Source: Mytilus galloprovincialis
Lineage: Eukaryota; Mollusca; Bivalvia; Mytilida; Mytilidae
Reading direction: 5' to 3'
Assembly (NCBI RefSeq): GCF_965363235.1
Contig: NC_134844.1
Span: forward strand, 55,982,872-56,046,871
DNA length: 64,000 nucleotides
The notes beneath the pieces were generated by a model. That model did no database searches and had not been told where the DNA came from. It worked only from the letters and a program-made list of their open reading frames with translations. The position numbers and the translations under genes were made by a program. Shown here one piece after another: positions 1 through 12,600 of the stretch (positions within the stretch are counted from its first letter, which is position 1; the number at the start of each line of letters is the position of its first letter).

Positions 1-500
1 TCTAAAAGTAGTCTGACTCGAATGTCAAATAGTTAACAAAAGAAAAGTAAGCGAAAATACACTGATACATAAATTACCAAAAGACTGAATATGATCTACT
101 AGTTTTTTGTTTAAACTTTTCTGATGATCTTAAGATCAAAACAAAATGAATAAATCTCATCAACAAGTGGTAGCAACAATCGTGTAAAGAGAAAAGGAGG
201 AAAGAGGGAACGGGGATAAAAAAAAATTATACATGTATGCCTTATGCTCCTGCTCTAAATAAAACGGTCACTGTGTACATTATGCTATTTCTGCATGTCC
301 TCTTAACGTCAATACAGTCCTTTGTTTATAGAATTAGATGTTCCTCAAAGTCGTTTCTAAAACTTTTTGGTAGTAAGCCAAATTTACTTTTGAATCTGTA
401 TTTTCAAAAAAAATTTCAACGGTTATGTATAATAATTGCGCGTGTGCGCACATATAACTACGGATACACACAGAGATTTATGTTTTCAGCCCAATTACAG
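1..500. other. AT-rich sequence, no feature recognised
   Basis: This stretch lies upstream of the exon that begins at 501. I see no convincing coding exon or repeat in it. The open frame that runs through 237-500 into the exon has no coding character of its own, and an acceptor-like pyrimidine tract ending in CAG (to 500) suggests that this part is intron. Confidence 0.4.
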
Positions 501-1301
501 CAGATTAAGAAGCAGACCTTGTCGGCGCTGTACTGTAGAACTATGGACGTTAATACAATGCCCGAGAGTTCATTTGATACTCCATTAGCAGGGTAAGACT
601 TGTGTGAATAATATTCCTGATTAGACAACTTATACTGCATTTTTCTTTGTTTATTTAATGGTATTGTTTTATTTTGATATTTTTTGGGGATCTTTTTTAT
701 GTCTCTTCAGTAGATGATTGTTGGAAAACTATAATTAATGTAATTTAGCCATACCATATTTGCCCAACGTTTACTTTTTTTCATTTTTTTGCAATGTGTA
801 TGTTTGTTTGAAATTGACTAAAGAGTTTGGATGTGCTTTAGTATATTCTTTTCCACTTTTAAAAGTGATATACATAGTATGATGATCGTAAACTAAACTT
901 CCGATTTCTTTCGTAGTACTCGTTAGTATTTTGTTGTACTTGCAAATGTTTTTGTTAACAAAATGTAACATCAAAAGCACAAACAAGTGTTATACATTGA
1001 TTGTCGTTGTTAAAACGTGATGAAAAGTATAATTTAAAATGCTTAAGAACGGGTCGGTTTTTGGTTATATTAAACTTGAGTATTCATATTGAGCAATAAT
1101 AACATCGTTATGAGTTGTATATGTAATCATATATAAAACAATCATATTTATAATTTACAGATCAATATTATACATTAAACGTATGTCTTACTTCTTTCTT
1201 ATTATTTTTCCAGGAAAGAACGCAAACCATGTAATACGTTTCCTGGATTGGACTTGAAACCATGGGCTAATATATACAACTCTTACAAAGGAAATAAATG
1301 A
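501..1301 (+). CDS. 3' end of a small unrecognised gene (two terminal exons)
   Basis: Two exons join in frame. Exon A is 501-592, preceded by the acceptor CCAATTACAG and followed by the strong donor GTAAGA. Exon B is 1214-1301, preceded by the acceptor ATTATTTTTCCAG and ending in TGA at 1299-1301. The split codon is GG|G. The joined C-terminus is about 59 residues: it starts near QIKKQTLSALYCRT, runs through MDVNTMPESS and ends NIYNSYKGNK. AATAAA lies at 1293-1298 and again at 1326-1331, which fits a 3' end. The start is probably in an exon left of the window; the ATG at 543 is an alternative. I do not recognise the protein. It is small, hydrophilic, and shows no signal peptide or membrane segment in the visible part. 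Confidence 0.5.
593..1213 (+). other. intron of the small left-edge gene
   Basis: The intron runs from GTAAGA to TTTTTCCAG. It is AT-rich and I see no repeat family in it. Confidence 0.4.
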
Positions 1302-2315
1302 TTTAAAAAAAACAACATAAAAACAAATAAAAAACAAAAACGATTAAATGTATTAAAGTGAAGGAACGTTTGGAAATATTCGTTTGTTATTTAATTTTGA
1401 TACTTTTAATTTAAAAATTGATTTTTGAAACATTAGATGAAGTTTTATTATGAAACTTATGTTGTGCTTGTCGACGTTTATGGACATTCCTACCAGTTCT
1501 ACATCCGTCCTCTTATCAAGAGCTGTATCTGTTTCTAACTGTTTGAAAGAGAAAAAACGAAACTATAAACATGTACTTCATAGTTGTCTCATTGGTAATC
1601 ATACCACATCTCCTTATTTTCATATAGGTCAGTCCAACCATCACTGTGTTGAACTGCCGGTGTCACGTACATGTACATGTATATCATCATTGGCTGTAAA
1701 CTAAGTTCAATCTTACTCGTTTTGTACTTTAGGCATGTTATTGGGTTCAGTGCAGGTCTCTGAAATTTATTGTCGCTTTTTGAAGAATTAAATTTATGTT
1801 TAGCTTTGTAAAGTGTACATGTACGATAAATAGACACATGTCTGTCGTCGTAGATCGTGTTTCGACCTCTTAATTTGTTTTCGGTCCTATAGTAGATCAT
1901 GCTTTATCGTCGTATATCCCATCACCTTTTTATGTCTCTTTTATTAATAATCTAATTCTCGATTGGTTATACTTGTTTCTTCTATTTCAGAACTTTTCAT
2001 TCTTTTACTTTTTGAGTAAACCAAATATCAGTTACTACTTGTCTGGTTTTATCTTTTATGAATTTTGAGATGCGGGATAATTGCCAATGAAACAATTCTT
2101 CGCCATACCAAATGACGTAGAAAGTAAGAAACTATTGGTCATCGTCATACCTTTAACAATGAGCAAATCATATAGCGTTTATATGTAAGGATAATGAAAT
2201 ATTTGTTTTAGGCTGAGGGTTAACATAATTCAATTTGCTAAATTAAAAAAAAATGGATGATACATAAATGAATCTTACGAGTTTTCAAGACGATAACGTT
2301 AATGTCGTAGTGTCA
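1302..2315. other. intergenic, with fragments of a mussel repeat
   Basis: The only recognisable items are short decayed pieces of the common mussel repeat. One, at about 1450-1625, carries GTCTCATTGGTAATCATACC; another lies near 2070-2190. I see no gene. Confidence 0.4.
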
Positions 2316-2653
2316 TCATTCAAATTCAAATTCAAATTCAAATATTTATTGCCATGTAAACTTTAAACATTAAGTTTGTGACATACAAAATAATAAACAA
2401 TATAACTATATTTCACATATATATATATACACACAATCATTCATTTACAGTAAATATTCCAGTGTCCCCTGTCCTCAATTCTAATGACCTTTTGATGTAG
2501 GACCCCAATTTATTTACTTGTGATTTTCTAATTGAATTTTCTAATTGAGTTACCCTCTTTAAATAAAGAATTTATGGTGTTGATGGATTGAGTATAAAAA
2601 TCAACTTTTCTTTATCAGATAAATCTTTAACAGAAAAATTAAAATCCAAATTG

Positions 2654-2938
2654 TTAAAAAAAAAAATTTCTTAGTTCCATATTTAATTTACAATCTAATA
2701 TCAAATGTTTTTCGTTTTCTAATGTTTTACATTTAAGGCATAATCTCTGCTCTCTAGGAATATTAGTATGTCTGCCTTTTTCTATATTTAAATTATGGTC
2801 ACTAATTCTTAGTTTTGTTATTAATTTTCTATAAGTAAAGTTTGATGTTCTTAAATAGTCTTCAAAACGTAAATTCTGTTCAAGATTCTTATATAAATAA
2901 AGTTTACTTTTTTTCATCAATGTTTTGCATCTTATCAT
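2654..2938 (-). pseudogene. LINE ORF2 C-terminus with Cys/His cluster
   Basis: This frame of 94 residues carries RLCLKC and HLILDC spaced about 12 residues apart. That matches the CxxC...HxxxxC knuckle near the C-terminus of many LINE ORF2 proteins. It is followed by a stop and an AT-rich 3' UTR that leads to the hexamer tail at 2316. It belongs with the frame at 2904-3518. Confidence 0.55.
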
Positions 2939-3518
2939 GTATCAAATTTTCAAAGTAGTTTTTAGAGCTTGTTTTTATATAAACTTTAAATGAATTATTT
3001 ATTTTTTTGTCTGAACTAGTATTTTGTTGAATTTGTGCTATATCTAAATTAAGTTCACTTAAAATATTTTTTACATATGTAAACCAGGAGTATACTCCTT
3101 CTGAGTCTAAGTTTTTACCAAGCGTGTAAGCTTCTTTCAAAAGAGGATTTAACTTACAGCATTCAAATCTCTTTAAATATAATAAAGTTTGTGTTTTAAT
3201 ATTAAATTCTATTATAATAGGAAGTCTCCCCAATTCAGCTCTAGTTGCAAGATTAGATGCATTCTTTCTAGTTCTCAGTAAAAATTTACAAAAATGCAAG
3301 TGTAATTTTTCAATTGGACTTTTTTCTGCAAAACTTAAAATATCTACTTCTTTTCCAGAATTTAAAGCTCTATTTTTTGCTCTAAAAAGAGATATATATG
3401 TGTCTAAATATGTAACTTCAGAGTTGTATATCATTATTGGTTTTATGAGAGAATCAAAGAGGTGGCATGCAACTTTGACTGGTAAATTATTCAAAGACTT
3501 TGTGTAAGCTTTCAACAT
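2904..3518 (-). pseudogene. LINE ORF2 C-terminal region, upstream half
   Basis: This open frame of 204 residues opens with KSLNNLPVKVACHLFDSLIK followed by PIMIYNSEV. That pattern (a small domain, then L..LV.P...YG/S.V) is typical of the segment just after the thumb of LINE reverse transcriptases. The catalytic YXDD box is absent because the element is truncated. The frame overlaps the next one, which starts near 2938, so at least one frameshift separates them. It is a dead fragment. Confidence 0.55.
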
Positions 3519-3560
3519 TGCACTGTGAAATTATATCGTGTCAACAATATGAAAATTAGA

Positions 3561-4194
3561 AGTTATGGTATGAGTGTCACTAAGTCAGCTTTCCACATTA
3601 TAGACCAAATGAAATTAAAGTTTTCAACTGAAGGTAACCATATGACCTTTAACAATGAGCAAATCCCATACCTCATCGCAATGTATAAAAAGCCTTGAAA
3701 TGACAAAAGAAAAACAAATCAATTGAGAAAACTAACTGCCCGATTTATGTATATAAAAAATAAAGAAAAATAGGTACAGAAATATCAAACGACAACCTCT
3801 GAATTTCCGGATCCTGTCGAGGGAAAGGCAACTGTTTATATAGCCATTCTCGTTAAGGGATGACATCAAAATCAATGTAAGATAAAAAAAAAAAAAAAAA
3901 AAAAAAACTTAATTCGAATAGTTTGGAGGTGGGGGGTTGAACTGCTGCAAGATGTGGTTATCTGACATTGATTTTTATATATATCTTCATGTATATAGGT
4001 CAATCATTTTTTCCAAATTAAGGTAAGAGGGGGTGGGGGTCAGTGTAAAAACTATGTGAATAAAGTTTTTTATCCTTTATTGAACTTTTGTATATATTTA
4101 GAGAGCCATTTTTTAATGTAATCTTTATTTGACGGGTTGATTATTAAGTTAAGAATTTTGTTGTCACAGATTACTTTACTAAATCTTCCATAGA
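3561..4194. other. intergenic; decayed repeat and poly-A run
   Basis: An antisense fragment of the mussel repeat (CCTTTAACAATGAGCAAATC near 3648) is followed by an uninterrupted A run at about 3883-3907. That run could be the tail of an unrecognised retroposed copy. I see no gene. Confidence 0.4.
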
Positions 4195-4718
4195 AACCAT
4201 GTATAAAGGTTTAGCTGTTGAAATAGTACTCTCAGATCTGTTCATTGTGTCTTTTTGTGTCGGGATGTATAAGTACCCGGCCACGTCCACTTGTATTTTT
4301 GTCTATCTGATGAGTTAAGCCTTTTTCAACTGATTTTTATAGTTCGTTCTTATGTTGTACTGTTATACCACTGTCCCAGGTTAGGGGAAGGGTTGGGATC
4401 CCGCTAACATGTTTAACCCCGCCACATTATGTATGTATGTCCCTGTCCCAAGTCAGGAGCCTGTAATTCAGTGGTTATCGTTTGTTTATGTGTTACATAT
4501 TTGTTTTTCGTTCATTTTTTTTTTTTACATAAATAAGGCCGTTAGTTTTCTCGTTTGAATTGTTTTACATTGTCTTATCGGGGCCTTTTATAGCTGACTA
4601 TTCGGTATGGGCTTTGCTCATTGTTGAAGGCCGTACGGCTACCTATAGTTGTTAATGTTTGTGTCATTTTGGTCTTTTGTGGATAATTGTCTCATTGGCA
4701 ATCATACCACATCTTCTT
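4195..4718 (+). repeat. high-copy mussel interspersed repeat (GTCTCATTGGCAATCATACC family), copy 1
   Basis: This copy runs from about GTACTCTCAGATCTG to GTCTCATTGGCAATCATACC. Collinear copies lie at 13735-14240 (plus) and 57290-57905 (minus); shorter pieces are near 8370, 24610, 35180, 52645 and 56935. Shared landmarks are CCACTGTCCCAGGTTA, GGTTGGGATCCCGCTAAC and GAAGGCCGTACGG. The copies differ at many sites, so they are old. The class is not certain. Confidence 0.7.
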
Positions 4719-6189
4719 TTTTATGTTATTTTCACTGTGATGTTTATCGAGCACGTAGATTAAGATACACTCAGTGTAAACTTATCGATCCTTTACCTAA
4801 ACCTATTGTAAAAAGTAACCAATTCAACACTGATACTAGATACTTAAATATTGTTTTAACGGTTGAAATATTGATTTTATTATCAATAAATAGAAATCCT
4901 GCAACATTATACACATTCACGGTCCTACATACTGTCTCTTAAATATCTAATCACATTACATATGTGTATGTCCTATGTCAGAAGCCTGTAATTCTATGGT
5001 TGCCATTTGTTGCTGTATATCAAGTGTTTTCGTCTTTTATTGTTTTGTTTATAACAATATATTTGTTTAACAGTTGTAGATATTACATGAATTTTCAGGT
5101 TCACAACAACTTAGCAAAAAATACACATACGGTCCCTTTATAGTTGTTGTTATGGTTTTTAATGTTCAGAAAGAGTGAAACTCTCTAAAGAGGATTTTGG
5201 CGTCGCCATAGTTTCGACATCCCACACCGCCTTACGGACGTCTTACTTTGGAAACGGTTTTGTTGTCGTTCGGAAGAAGACTTAACATGACCATATTTTC
5301 ATTTCTTATCAACTCATGGAGGTATTGAATTATTGGAAACCAATAAGATTTTCTTATTCTCAGTTTTTTAAGAAGAATTGGGATTGCCAGACAAAAGAAA
5401 GAAAGCAAGTTTTCTGAATATGTTAACTTTTTAAATTAATTTAATTGGTACAAAGTGAACAAAATAACTGAAAATCTTTGCAGAAAATATTAACTTATTA
5501 GGGTATGCATGTCAGATAATACATATTTTACGGTTGATTGGTGTCAAGATTGATCAAATGAAAGAAATAATTATTCTTGTCTGCTAATGATATAGTAGCA
5601 AAAATAATTTTAAAAATACTTCTGGTCTCAAGTGCATACGTTGAAAGTTACTCACAAAAAACATGTATTGTCTGAAATTAAAATATACTTTTTGCAGGTA
5701 TTCTTTTTTATTTAGATTAAATGCTTAATTCTCTTCATAACAAACAGTCTGCAAGAGGTGAGTATAGTACATTTACATAAATTGTATGTTTATATAATAT
5801 GTAGATATAATTACACATTAATGGAACATGGAACAAACGTTAATGACAATATTTTATATGTTAAGTACATTGTTTATAATATTACGATTACGTACAGAAA
5901 AGGAAATAATTTAATATTTTGCAAATCACAAGGTCGACATACAGTTTATGGTCTACACCTTTAAATGTTGCATGCCATGCATGCCATGCATGCATGTGTC
6001 AAACTTATATATACATTGAAAGGTTGTCAAAATTCAACACCAACCAGTATCCATCCTACTCTTGATTCCATCAAAAGAACATACATTTGTACAGCCATTC
6101 TCTCCCACAAATTACCATTTATATTATTTTTTTCTAAAAACTAAGGTTGTGGAATTCCTAACCATACCACGTAGCCTGTAGCCCAGACT
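4719..6189. other. intergenic, no gene recognised
   Basis: A second partial piece of the mussel repeat lies at about 4955-5160. A self-complementary run built from ATGCATGCC units is at 5968-5997. The rest is AT-rich with no support for coding. Confidence 0.4.
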
Positions 6190-6790
6190 TAGAAGCATTT
6201 ATTAAGTCTGGTGCAAAGCCACAAACATATTGCTAAATCAAATCATGTTTTATCTATATACCAAACAAAAATGTTTTTGAAATTATTGAAAATATGTTTA
6301 GATTTTAAAAAAAACAACAAGAATGTGTCCAAAGTACACGGATGCCACACTCGCACTATCATTTTCCATGTTCAATGGACCGTGAAAATTGGTAAAAAAT
6401 ATAATAAGGCATAAAAATTAGAAAGATCATATCACAGGGAACATGTGTACTAAGTTTCAAGTTGATTGGACTTCAGCTTCATCAAAAACTACCTTGACCA
6501 AAAACTTTAACCTGAAACTCGCACTTTCTTTTTCTATGTTCAGTGGACCGTGAAATTGGGGTCAAACGTTTAATTCGGCTTTAAAATTAGAAAGATCATA
6601 TCATAAGTAACATGTGTACTAAGTTTCAAGTTGATTGGACTTCAGCTTCATCAAAAACTACCTTGATCAAAAACTTTAACCTAAAGCGGGACAGACGGAC
6701 GGACGAACGAACGGACGGACGGACGAATGAACGGACGCACAGACCAGAAAACATAATGCCCGTATACTATCGTAGGTGGGGCATACAAAT
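6190..6790 (-). repeat. mussel repeat with GTCCGTC microsatellite, copy 1
   Basis: Two degenerate units of about 180 bp share TTTCAAGTTGATTGGACTTC and CAAAAACTTTAACCT. They are followed by a (GACG)n-type tract at about 6690-6740 and end in CGTAGGTGGGGCATA. The same family appears in the opposite orientation at 20095-20735 and in part at 44945-45140 and 54985-55118. The spread of ORFs here is an artefact of the repeat. Confidence 0.7.
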
Positions 6791-8369
6791 CCGTAGTATA
6801 TTCTCAACATTCGTATAGATATACGCTGGCATATCGTTCATTTTTGTAATGCTCAAATTCTATTCATGGATTCATGCACATTTCTTTTGTATATATAACT
6901 TTATAATTTTAAGAGGCACATCAACCACATTAACAACCTACAAATTAGAAAAAACTAAATTTTATCATATCAATGTTAACCCATACAAAATGAATATATT
7001 GTTACCTCAAAAATCAATTCAAAATCATCTAATAATATTATTTATTTTAAAATTCAAACTGACAGTTATGATTTTAATGAGTTAAGTTGTAGTTATACAT
7101 GATTGGTAATATTAATGGGCGATATATGTCATAGGTTTAATGCTGACCAAATTAACTGTACTGTACTTTTCAGGATTGAGATATGTCAATTAAAAAGTTA
7201 CGTGATAACTATGTCTCATTTAAAAAAAAACAGAAGTGACAAATGTCATTAGAATATGCATTTCAGATACATCTTAATGCAAATGAATTGTTGACGTGGA
7301 ATTTACAAAGAAGTTTACAGACTTGAGTGTCGTTTATGTATTATTGAATAGTTTATCTCTCACTAGGTTCTTAAAGATGATAGGTGTAAAATCGTATCTG
7401 TCTTCAATCCCAACCTTTAAGTTTTAAAGTTTTCAAAGGAGTTTCAAATAAATAAATCATTGTGAAAAGAAAGAGACATTTTAAAAACAATAATAAAGGT
7501 GATACAATCTTTCCATTCCGAACAACTAAGAAAAGATTGGTTAATTAATTAGTTGGGAATGTGTTTGTTTAAGGAACAAGTTTTTGATGCAAGATTAATT
7601 CATGGAGATAGACCTTTGTCCCATTCAGTGACGTATAAAAGGAGTCAGATCTTACGAGATTAAAGTTTGAGCACTGGTTTAAACTCCCATTGTTCTTGTT
7701 ATTCACACCAGAAGTAGTCAACGTCTGAAATCAATAGTGCTATAACAACAAATATATATATATACAGTTAATGCACTCCTTAACAAAATAACGGAAGTCA
7801 ACTTACACTGTATTTAACAATGAGTAAATATGTTCACCCTTTTTTTTAATTTCTCAAATTCTGATGCAATGAGATGGCGATTAAAAACAAGTTATTTCTT
7901 TTCGTAATTGAAAAAAAAAACATTTTGTACATAAACATAGAAAAACGGGATTAGTTTGCTTTGCTGTCAAATAATTTGTATCAAAATAGCAGAAATATTT
8001 TTGTTATGTTTTAAAGAAATAAACCAGAACAAATTAACAGCGGCGGAGTATTACTGCAGTCTGCAGCCATTCCACATTTATTTTTAAGATTGATTTTTTT
8101 CAAAACAATTCTTCATCAAAATCTTGTGTATTTGTTTAAAGAAGTAGTTCGTGTACGTGTTTGTGAATACTTTAACAAACACATACTAGTAAATCTATGT
8201 TACACATTTCTTGGATTATGATCATCATTTTACAAAACCCCATTAAAATATAATATGATAAAATATCATTAAACATTCTGAAAACAGTAATCTAAATAAT
8301 TTGGTTGCAGGTGTATGTCTTTACCACAACAGAAAACTAACAACCCGAAATACAATTTTTTTTATTATT
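6791..8369. other. intergenic, nothing recognised
   Basis: The sequence is AT-rich. I see no exon-like open frame with splice borders, no RNA gene and no repeat family I know in it. Confidence 0.35.
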
Positions 8370-8575
8370 ATATAGATTACACCGTTGGTTTTTTTCCCGT
8401 TTGAATGGTTTTACACTAGTAATTTTGGGGTTCTTTATAGTTTGTTGTTCGGTGTGGCCCGAGGCTCCGTGTTGAAGGCCGTACATTGACCTAAATGGTT
8501 TACCTTTTTTAAATTGTTGTTTGGTTGGAGAGTTGTCTCATTGGCACTCACACCACACCTTCCTATATCTACTTA
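8370..8575 (+). repeat. fragment of the mussel GTCTCATTGGCA repeat family
   Basis: This diverged 3' portion has the landmarks GTTTGAATGGTTTTACACTA, GAAGGCCGTACATTGACC and GTCTCATTGGCACTCACACC. It lies about 600 bp downstream of the end of the large minus-strand gene. Confidence 0.6.
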
Positions 8576-9153
8576 GCTCAACTAGCTGCTTTTACAATAC
8601 ATGTAATATAGGATGAGATTTCTTAAATAAAACAAATACGTGTATTATCCATTGTCAATTTTCTTCTTTGACAATAAAAAAATAGATATAGGGGGAATAA
8701 GCAGGTTTTCATTGTTAGTTGAAATTTAATCTTTGCAGAAGGACGGTTTCGTTCGAAACTCGTTAACTTAATTCAATCACATGTATTACACATGATAACA
8801 AAAATAAAACTTTATCATTGTGTACATTTAGTAAAGGTCATGAATTATAAACACACTGTTTGTCATGTTCCGTTCTCTCTCGATATCTTTGATATGTTGA
8901 TGGTAAAAACAAATTTCTATTTCATTATGACTAATTAAAGCGTTAATATTTAGAAACTGAAATACTGATGGCTCAACTGATGGTCGGTTGACATCATGCT
9001 ATAAGGGGGTTATTCTCTGATATAGATCGATGATCAGCGCTTGCTTAAAAATAGTATAAAAAATGAATGACAATGATCATGATGATGAAAATAATTGAAA
9101 TATGTTCAAATACTTCAAAACATTATAGTCATCTGAACTACATTTTAAGTTTT

Positions 9154-9159
9154 TTTATT
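9154..9159 (-). terminator. polyadenylation signal AATAAA of the HEPN-ROCO-protease gene
   Basis: On the minus strand AATAAA lies 34 nt after the stop codon of the protease exon (TAA, 9195-9193). That is a normal position for a short 3' UTR and marks the 3' end of the gene. Confidence 0.6.
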
Positions 9160-9192
9160 CAAAATATGACTGAGTTCTCAGTATTCTCAAAT

Positions 9193-9662
9193 TTACAACA
9201 TTCGGAAAGATGACAGAATAGCTTTAATTGGTGTCACGATGCATCCTCCAGCTGGATGAGAAGCAATTGCCATGCCTATACAACCAGTTATTCCATTTGG
9301 ACCTACAGCATAAATGCACGTTCCAGAGTCACCTAGCTGAAAAGCAATTTTGCTAAATGATAACTGATTGTAGACAGTAAACACTCTTGGACTTCTCAGC
9401 TCACCATCTGCCACAGTTTTAACTTGTTCTTTAAAATGAATAAATTCAGAAATATCATCTGATTTAGGATTACGGATTACCATTTCACTGACAGAATCAA
9501 TAAATGTTTGAAGTTCTTGTCTTCTTTCTTTTTCTATTACTATTTTATCCTGACATTGTTGCAGTCCTGAAACTGATCCACTGGATCGCATTTGCAATTC
9601 TAATATAGTTCCAACTTCTTTATAATCTAAACAACATTTATTTAGGTATTCCGATGACATTC
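9193..9662 (-). CDS. exon 13: protease Ser half and C-terminus
   Basis: The acceptor is a TAG just before 9662, after an AT-rich tract (TATCTATTTTAG). It reads G-MSSEYLNKCC... for 156 residues to TAA at 9195-9193. AFQLGDSGTCIYAV contains the catalytic Ser in GDSG, followed by GCIGMAIASHP and the C-terminal helix. Between Asp (exon 12) and Ser there is an unusually long helical or charged insert of about 100 residues (DKIVIEKERRQELQTFIDSV). With exon 12 all triad residues are present, so an active S1-type protease is expected. Confidence 0.8.
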
Positions 9663-12600
9663 CTAAAATAGATATTGGTTATTATAACATTATAAAATTA
9701 CAGACACAGCACAACGGATGAACGCACAACGCATTGACAGACGATTAACGCAAAGTGATTACAAAATCACACATAAACGCAAAGTGATAACAAAATCACA
9801 CACGAACACAAAGTGATAGCAAAATCACACATAAACGCAAAGTGATAACAAAATCACACATGAACGTAAAGTTATAACAAAATCACACTTAAATGTTTTG
9901 GTCAAGTGAGCTAAACATAAGGTCTATTACAACTAAATCTTATTGAATAATCATAAGGTTAATTTTGTCTCCCTTGAGTAGACTGTACCAAGTCAAGAAT
10001 ATGACAGTTGTCCATTCGTTTGATGTGTTTTATCATTTGTGTTTGTCATTTGATTAGGGACTTTCCGTTTTGAATTTTCCTCAGAGTTCAGCATTTTTGT
10101 GATTTTTTTTAGACACTCCATTGCCTTATAACCACCGTACGCTTAGACTAGCAAATAGGACTTGATTGAATCAAATTTAGACAGGATAGTTATTAAATGA
10201 ATAGCTTCAATCATTACATCTGATGAAAACTTTAAAATGCCAAAATTGCACCTTCTCCATTTGTAAAAAATTTAGTCCGTATCACGACAAAAACTAATTG
10301 TTTGAAGATGTAAAACATAGAAAAAATTTCAAATGTTCAGTAGTTAAACATAAGATATCTTACCCATATCCGTAATTGACCTGGCTATACTATTTTGATC
10401 AAATACCATATTTTGGGGATTGATTTTGACACAAGTTTTGTCAAGTTGAATGATTGCTGCATCAACTGTTGTACCATCACTTTCATCTGGTGGAAATGCA
10501 AAGTTTATCAGTTCACCACACGGAAGAGCATTGGTACCAGGAAGAGATCCCTGATTTATGTAGTAAACATTTATAGTATTTTCATGAATTTTCTGTCTAT
10601 TTTCTTTTGTAACTAGATATTCCTTGTCAATAATCACATGTGCACAGGTTAGGAATGCATCTTTACCAAGATATCGTACAAATCCCCCAAGTGTTCCACT
10701 TTTTCCACCTAGTCTCCCAACTTCACTTCCAATTCTTATGTCTTCCACTAACAACTCGGCATATCCTTGTAAAATGTCTGTTGGAATACCATCTATTTCG
10801 TATGGGAAGTGCGCTTCTCCAACTGGAATGTAGCCCTTTAATCGACAGTAAAGCTGAATACATGGTTCTTTAACAATAATTTGTTTTATTGGGTAACCCT
10901 GGGATTTTATAGGCGAAGGTGAGATAACACTGAGCTTCCGATGTTGTGCAAAATAGTGTTTTGCTCTAGATCCATCTATTCCAGTTACTTTAGAAACCCA
11001 TTCCGGATCTTGGTTTTGCAAACTTGTAATTTTCTCCGTTATCAGTTTCCCCTCCTGTGAGTTGCTAATTTGCTTTTCATACCTAATAGGTATTCCGTAG
11101 AAAGAGTTTGGTTCGCATTCATTTACTTGGGCACTTACTTCGACGATAATTACAACATCAGGAGAACAAAAATAAATAGAGTCTTCACCATGTCGAGCAT
11201 TCCAAAACTTGCATGCACATCTAAATCCAGGCCAAATATCACAACATTCAGGCACTGATACTTCTTTCAGAAACAATCTAGTTATTTGCCAGGCAATAGC
11301 TTTCGCACAACAACCACACTGGTTTTTGATTGCCAAATCCAGTAGCTGTTTCAATAATGTTATGTCGCTTTTAAAAGGATTCCAATATGCAAGAATATGT
11401 CGAAATAGCAACGAATCCTTAGCCTGTATTGCATCAGTTAACTCTTCTCTTAATTTGCTGGAGTTGTAATACCTGCTGTCGATCCTTCTTTGCAATAAAA
11501 GGTGGCGATGATACACACTTTCACAGTCTATTAATCTATTTGAACACTCTGAAATTGAAAAAAGAAATAAATTCGGCAATATCAATGCATATGTGTTTTG
11601 AAGAAAACAAACGTTTTCTTATCTGATCATATTTTATTTTATAACAACATACAATCTATTGTTCCTAATCTTAAAAGTTGTCTTGATTTGAATTTAAATG
11701 CGAAAATTGCCACTCATATGAAAGAATATTGTTATACCGAGAATGATTTTGTTACTTCTCTCATCCAATTTATATTATTAACAACGTGCGTATGAAATGA
11801 TGGGACTATCACAAACTAAACAAGCATATTCCTTCAAAATATATATTTTTGAATCGTTGACAAGAAAACTCAACAACTGCTTTCTGAATAACCCGCAAGT
11901 GAAGATATCAACAGTGGCATTGAAAAATATAACTCATAATATTTAAAACAATACAAGTGAAGCGAAAAAAGAAACACAACACGAACCCCTTCAAACTAAA
12001 CAAGCGACGAACTCGGTTGTATCGGAAAAACAAGCAGTTCTTCGTGTACTAATTGCACCCGTCGTCTTACTCATTTAAAGTATAGATTGGAAATAACTCG
12101 TATTCGGTGATGTCGCAACCAAAAACTAGAGGATCTAAAGATCCTGTTTCACTGACATAGGTCTTAGTATATCTATCTTCATCAATTGACATGCTCCATA
12201 TTGTGGACTATACTTTGTTTAGCCAAAAGGCGAAAAGGGTAATACAAAACCTTAATGTAAGGGCACTCACTCCCTACGAATGATTCCGGCAACATTTGAC
12301 TTATTTGTTGATTTTTTTTCCTTGCTGAAAATTAGTAAAGTTAATCACTAAAGGTACCAGTCTTGTATTACAACTCCAGTTTCCGGTGCATGTCAAAACA
12401 TGGAGGGAAACAAAATAGTCCATTTTTTTCTGAATTTTTTTCAGGACTCAATTTTTTCTGTTTGATTATAGTTTATGCTGAATTGAAATATATATATAAT
12501 TTTAAAAAAATCTTGCATCTTTTTGGGGATATCAATCTAGGAAAGTGGAAGGATATCATGTTTACTGGAAGTGGTGCGGCCTAGTAAAAACAGCAAACAG

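Larger units (their letters stand above)
2316..3560 (-). mobile_element. 5'-truncated LINE (non-LTR retrotransposon), 3' part
   Basis: On the minus strand the element ends at 2316-2345 in about four copies of an ATTTGA hexamer, a microsatellite tail typical of some CR1/L2-like LINEs. Upstream of the tail lie two overlapping open frames (2904-3518 and 2654-2938) that read as the region after the reverse-transcriptase core. The second ends in a cysteine/histidine cluster, LCLKC then HLILDC, like the C-terminal knuckle of such ORF2 proteins. No RT catalytic motif is present, so the copy is 5'-truncated. The clade is not certain. Confidence 0.6.

Noticed and set aside
6612..6818. ORF rich in RTDERTDGRT
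   Set aside because: It is a translation of the GACG-type microsatellite in a mussel repeat.
9748..9893. CRISPR-like array
   Set aside because: The units are contiguous with no unique spacers, and the genome is eukaryotic. It is a simple tandem repeat.
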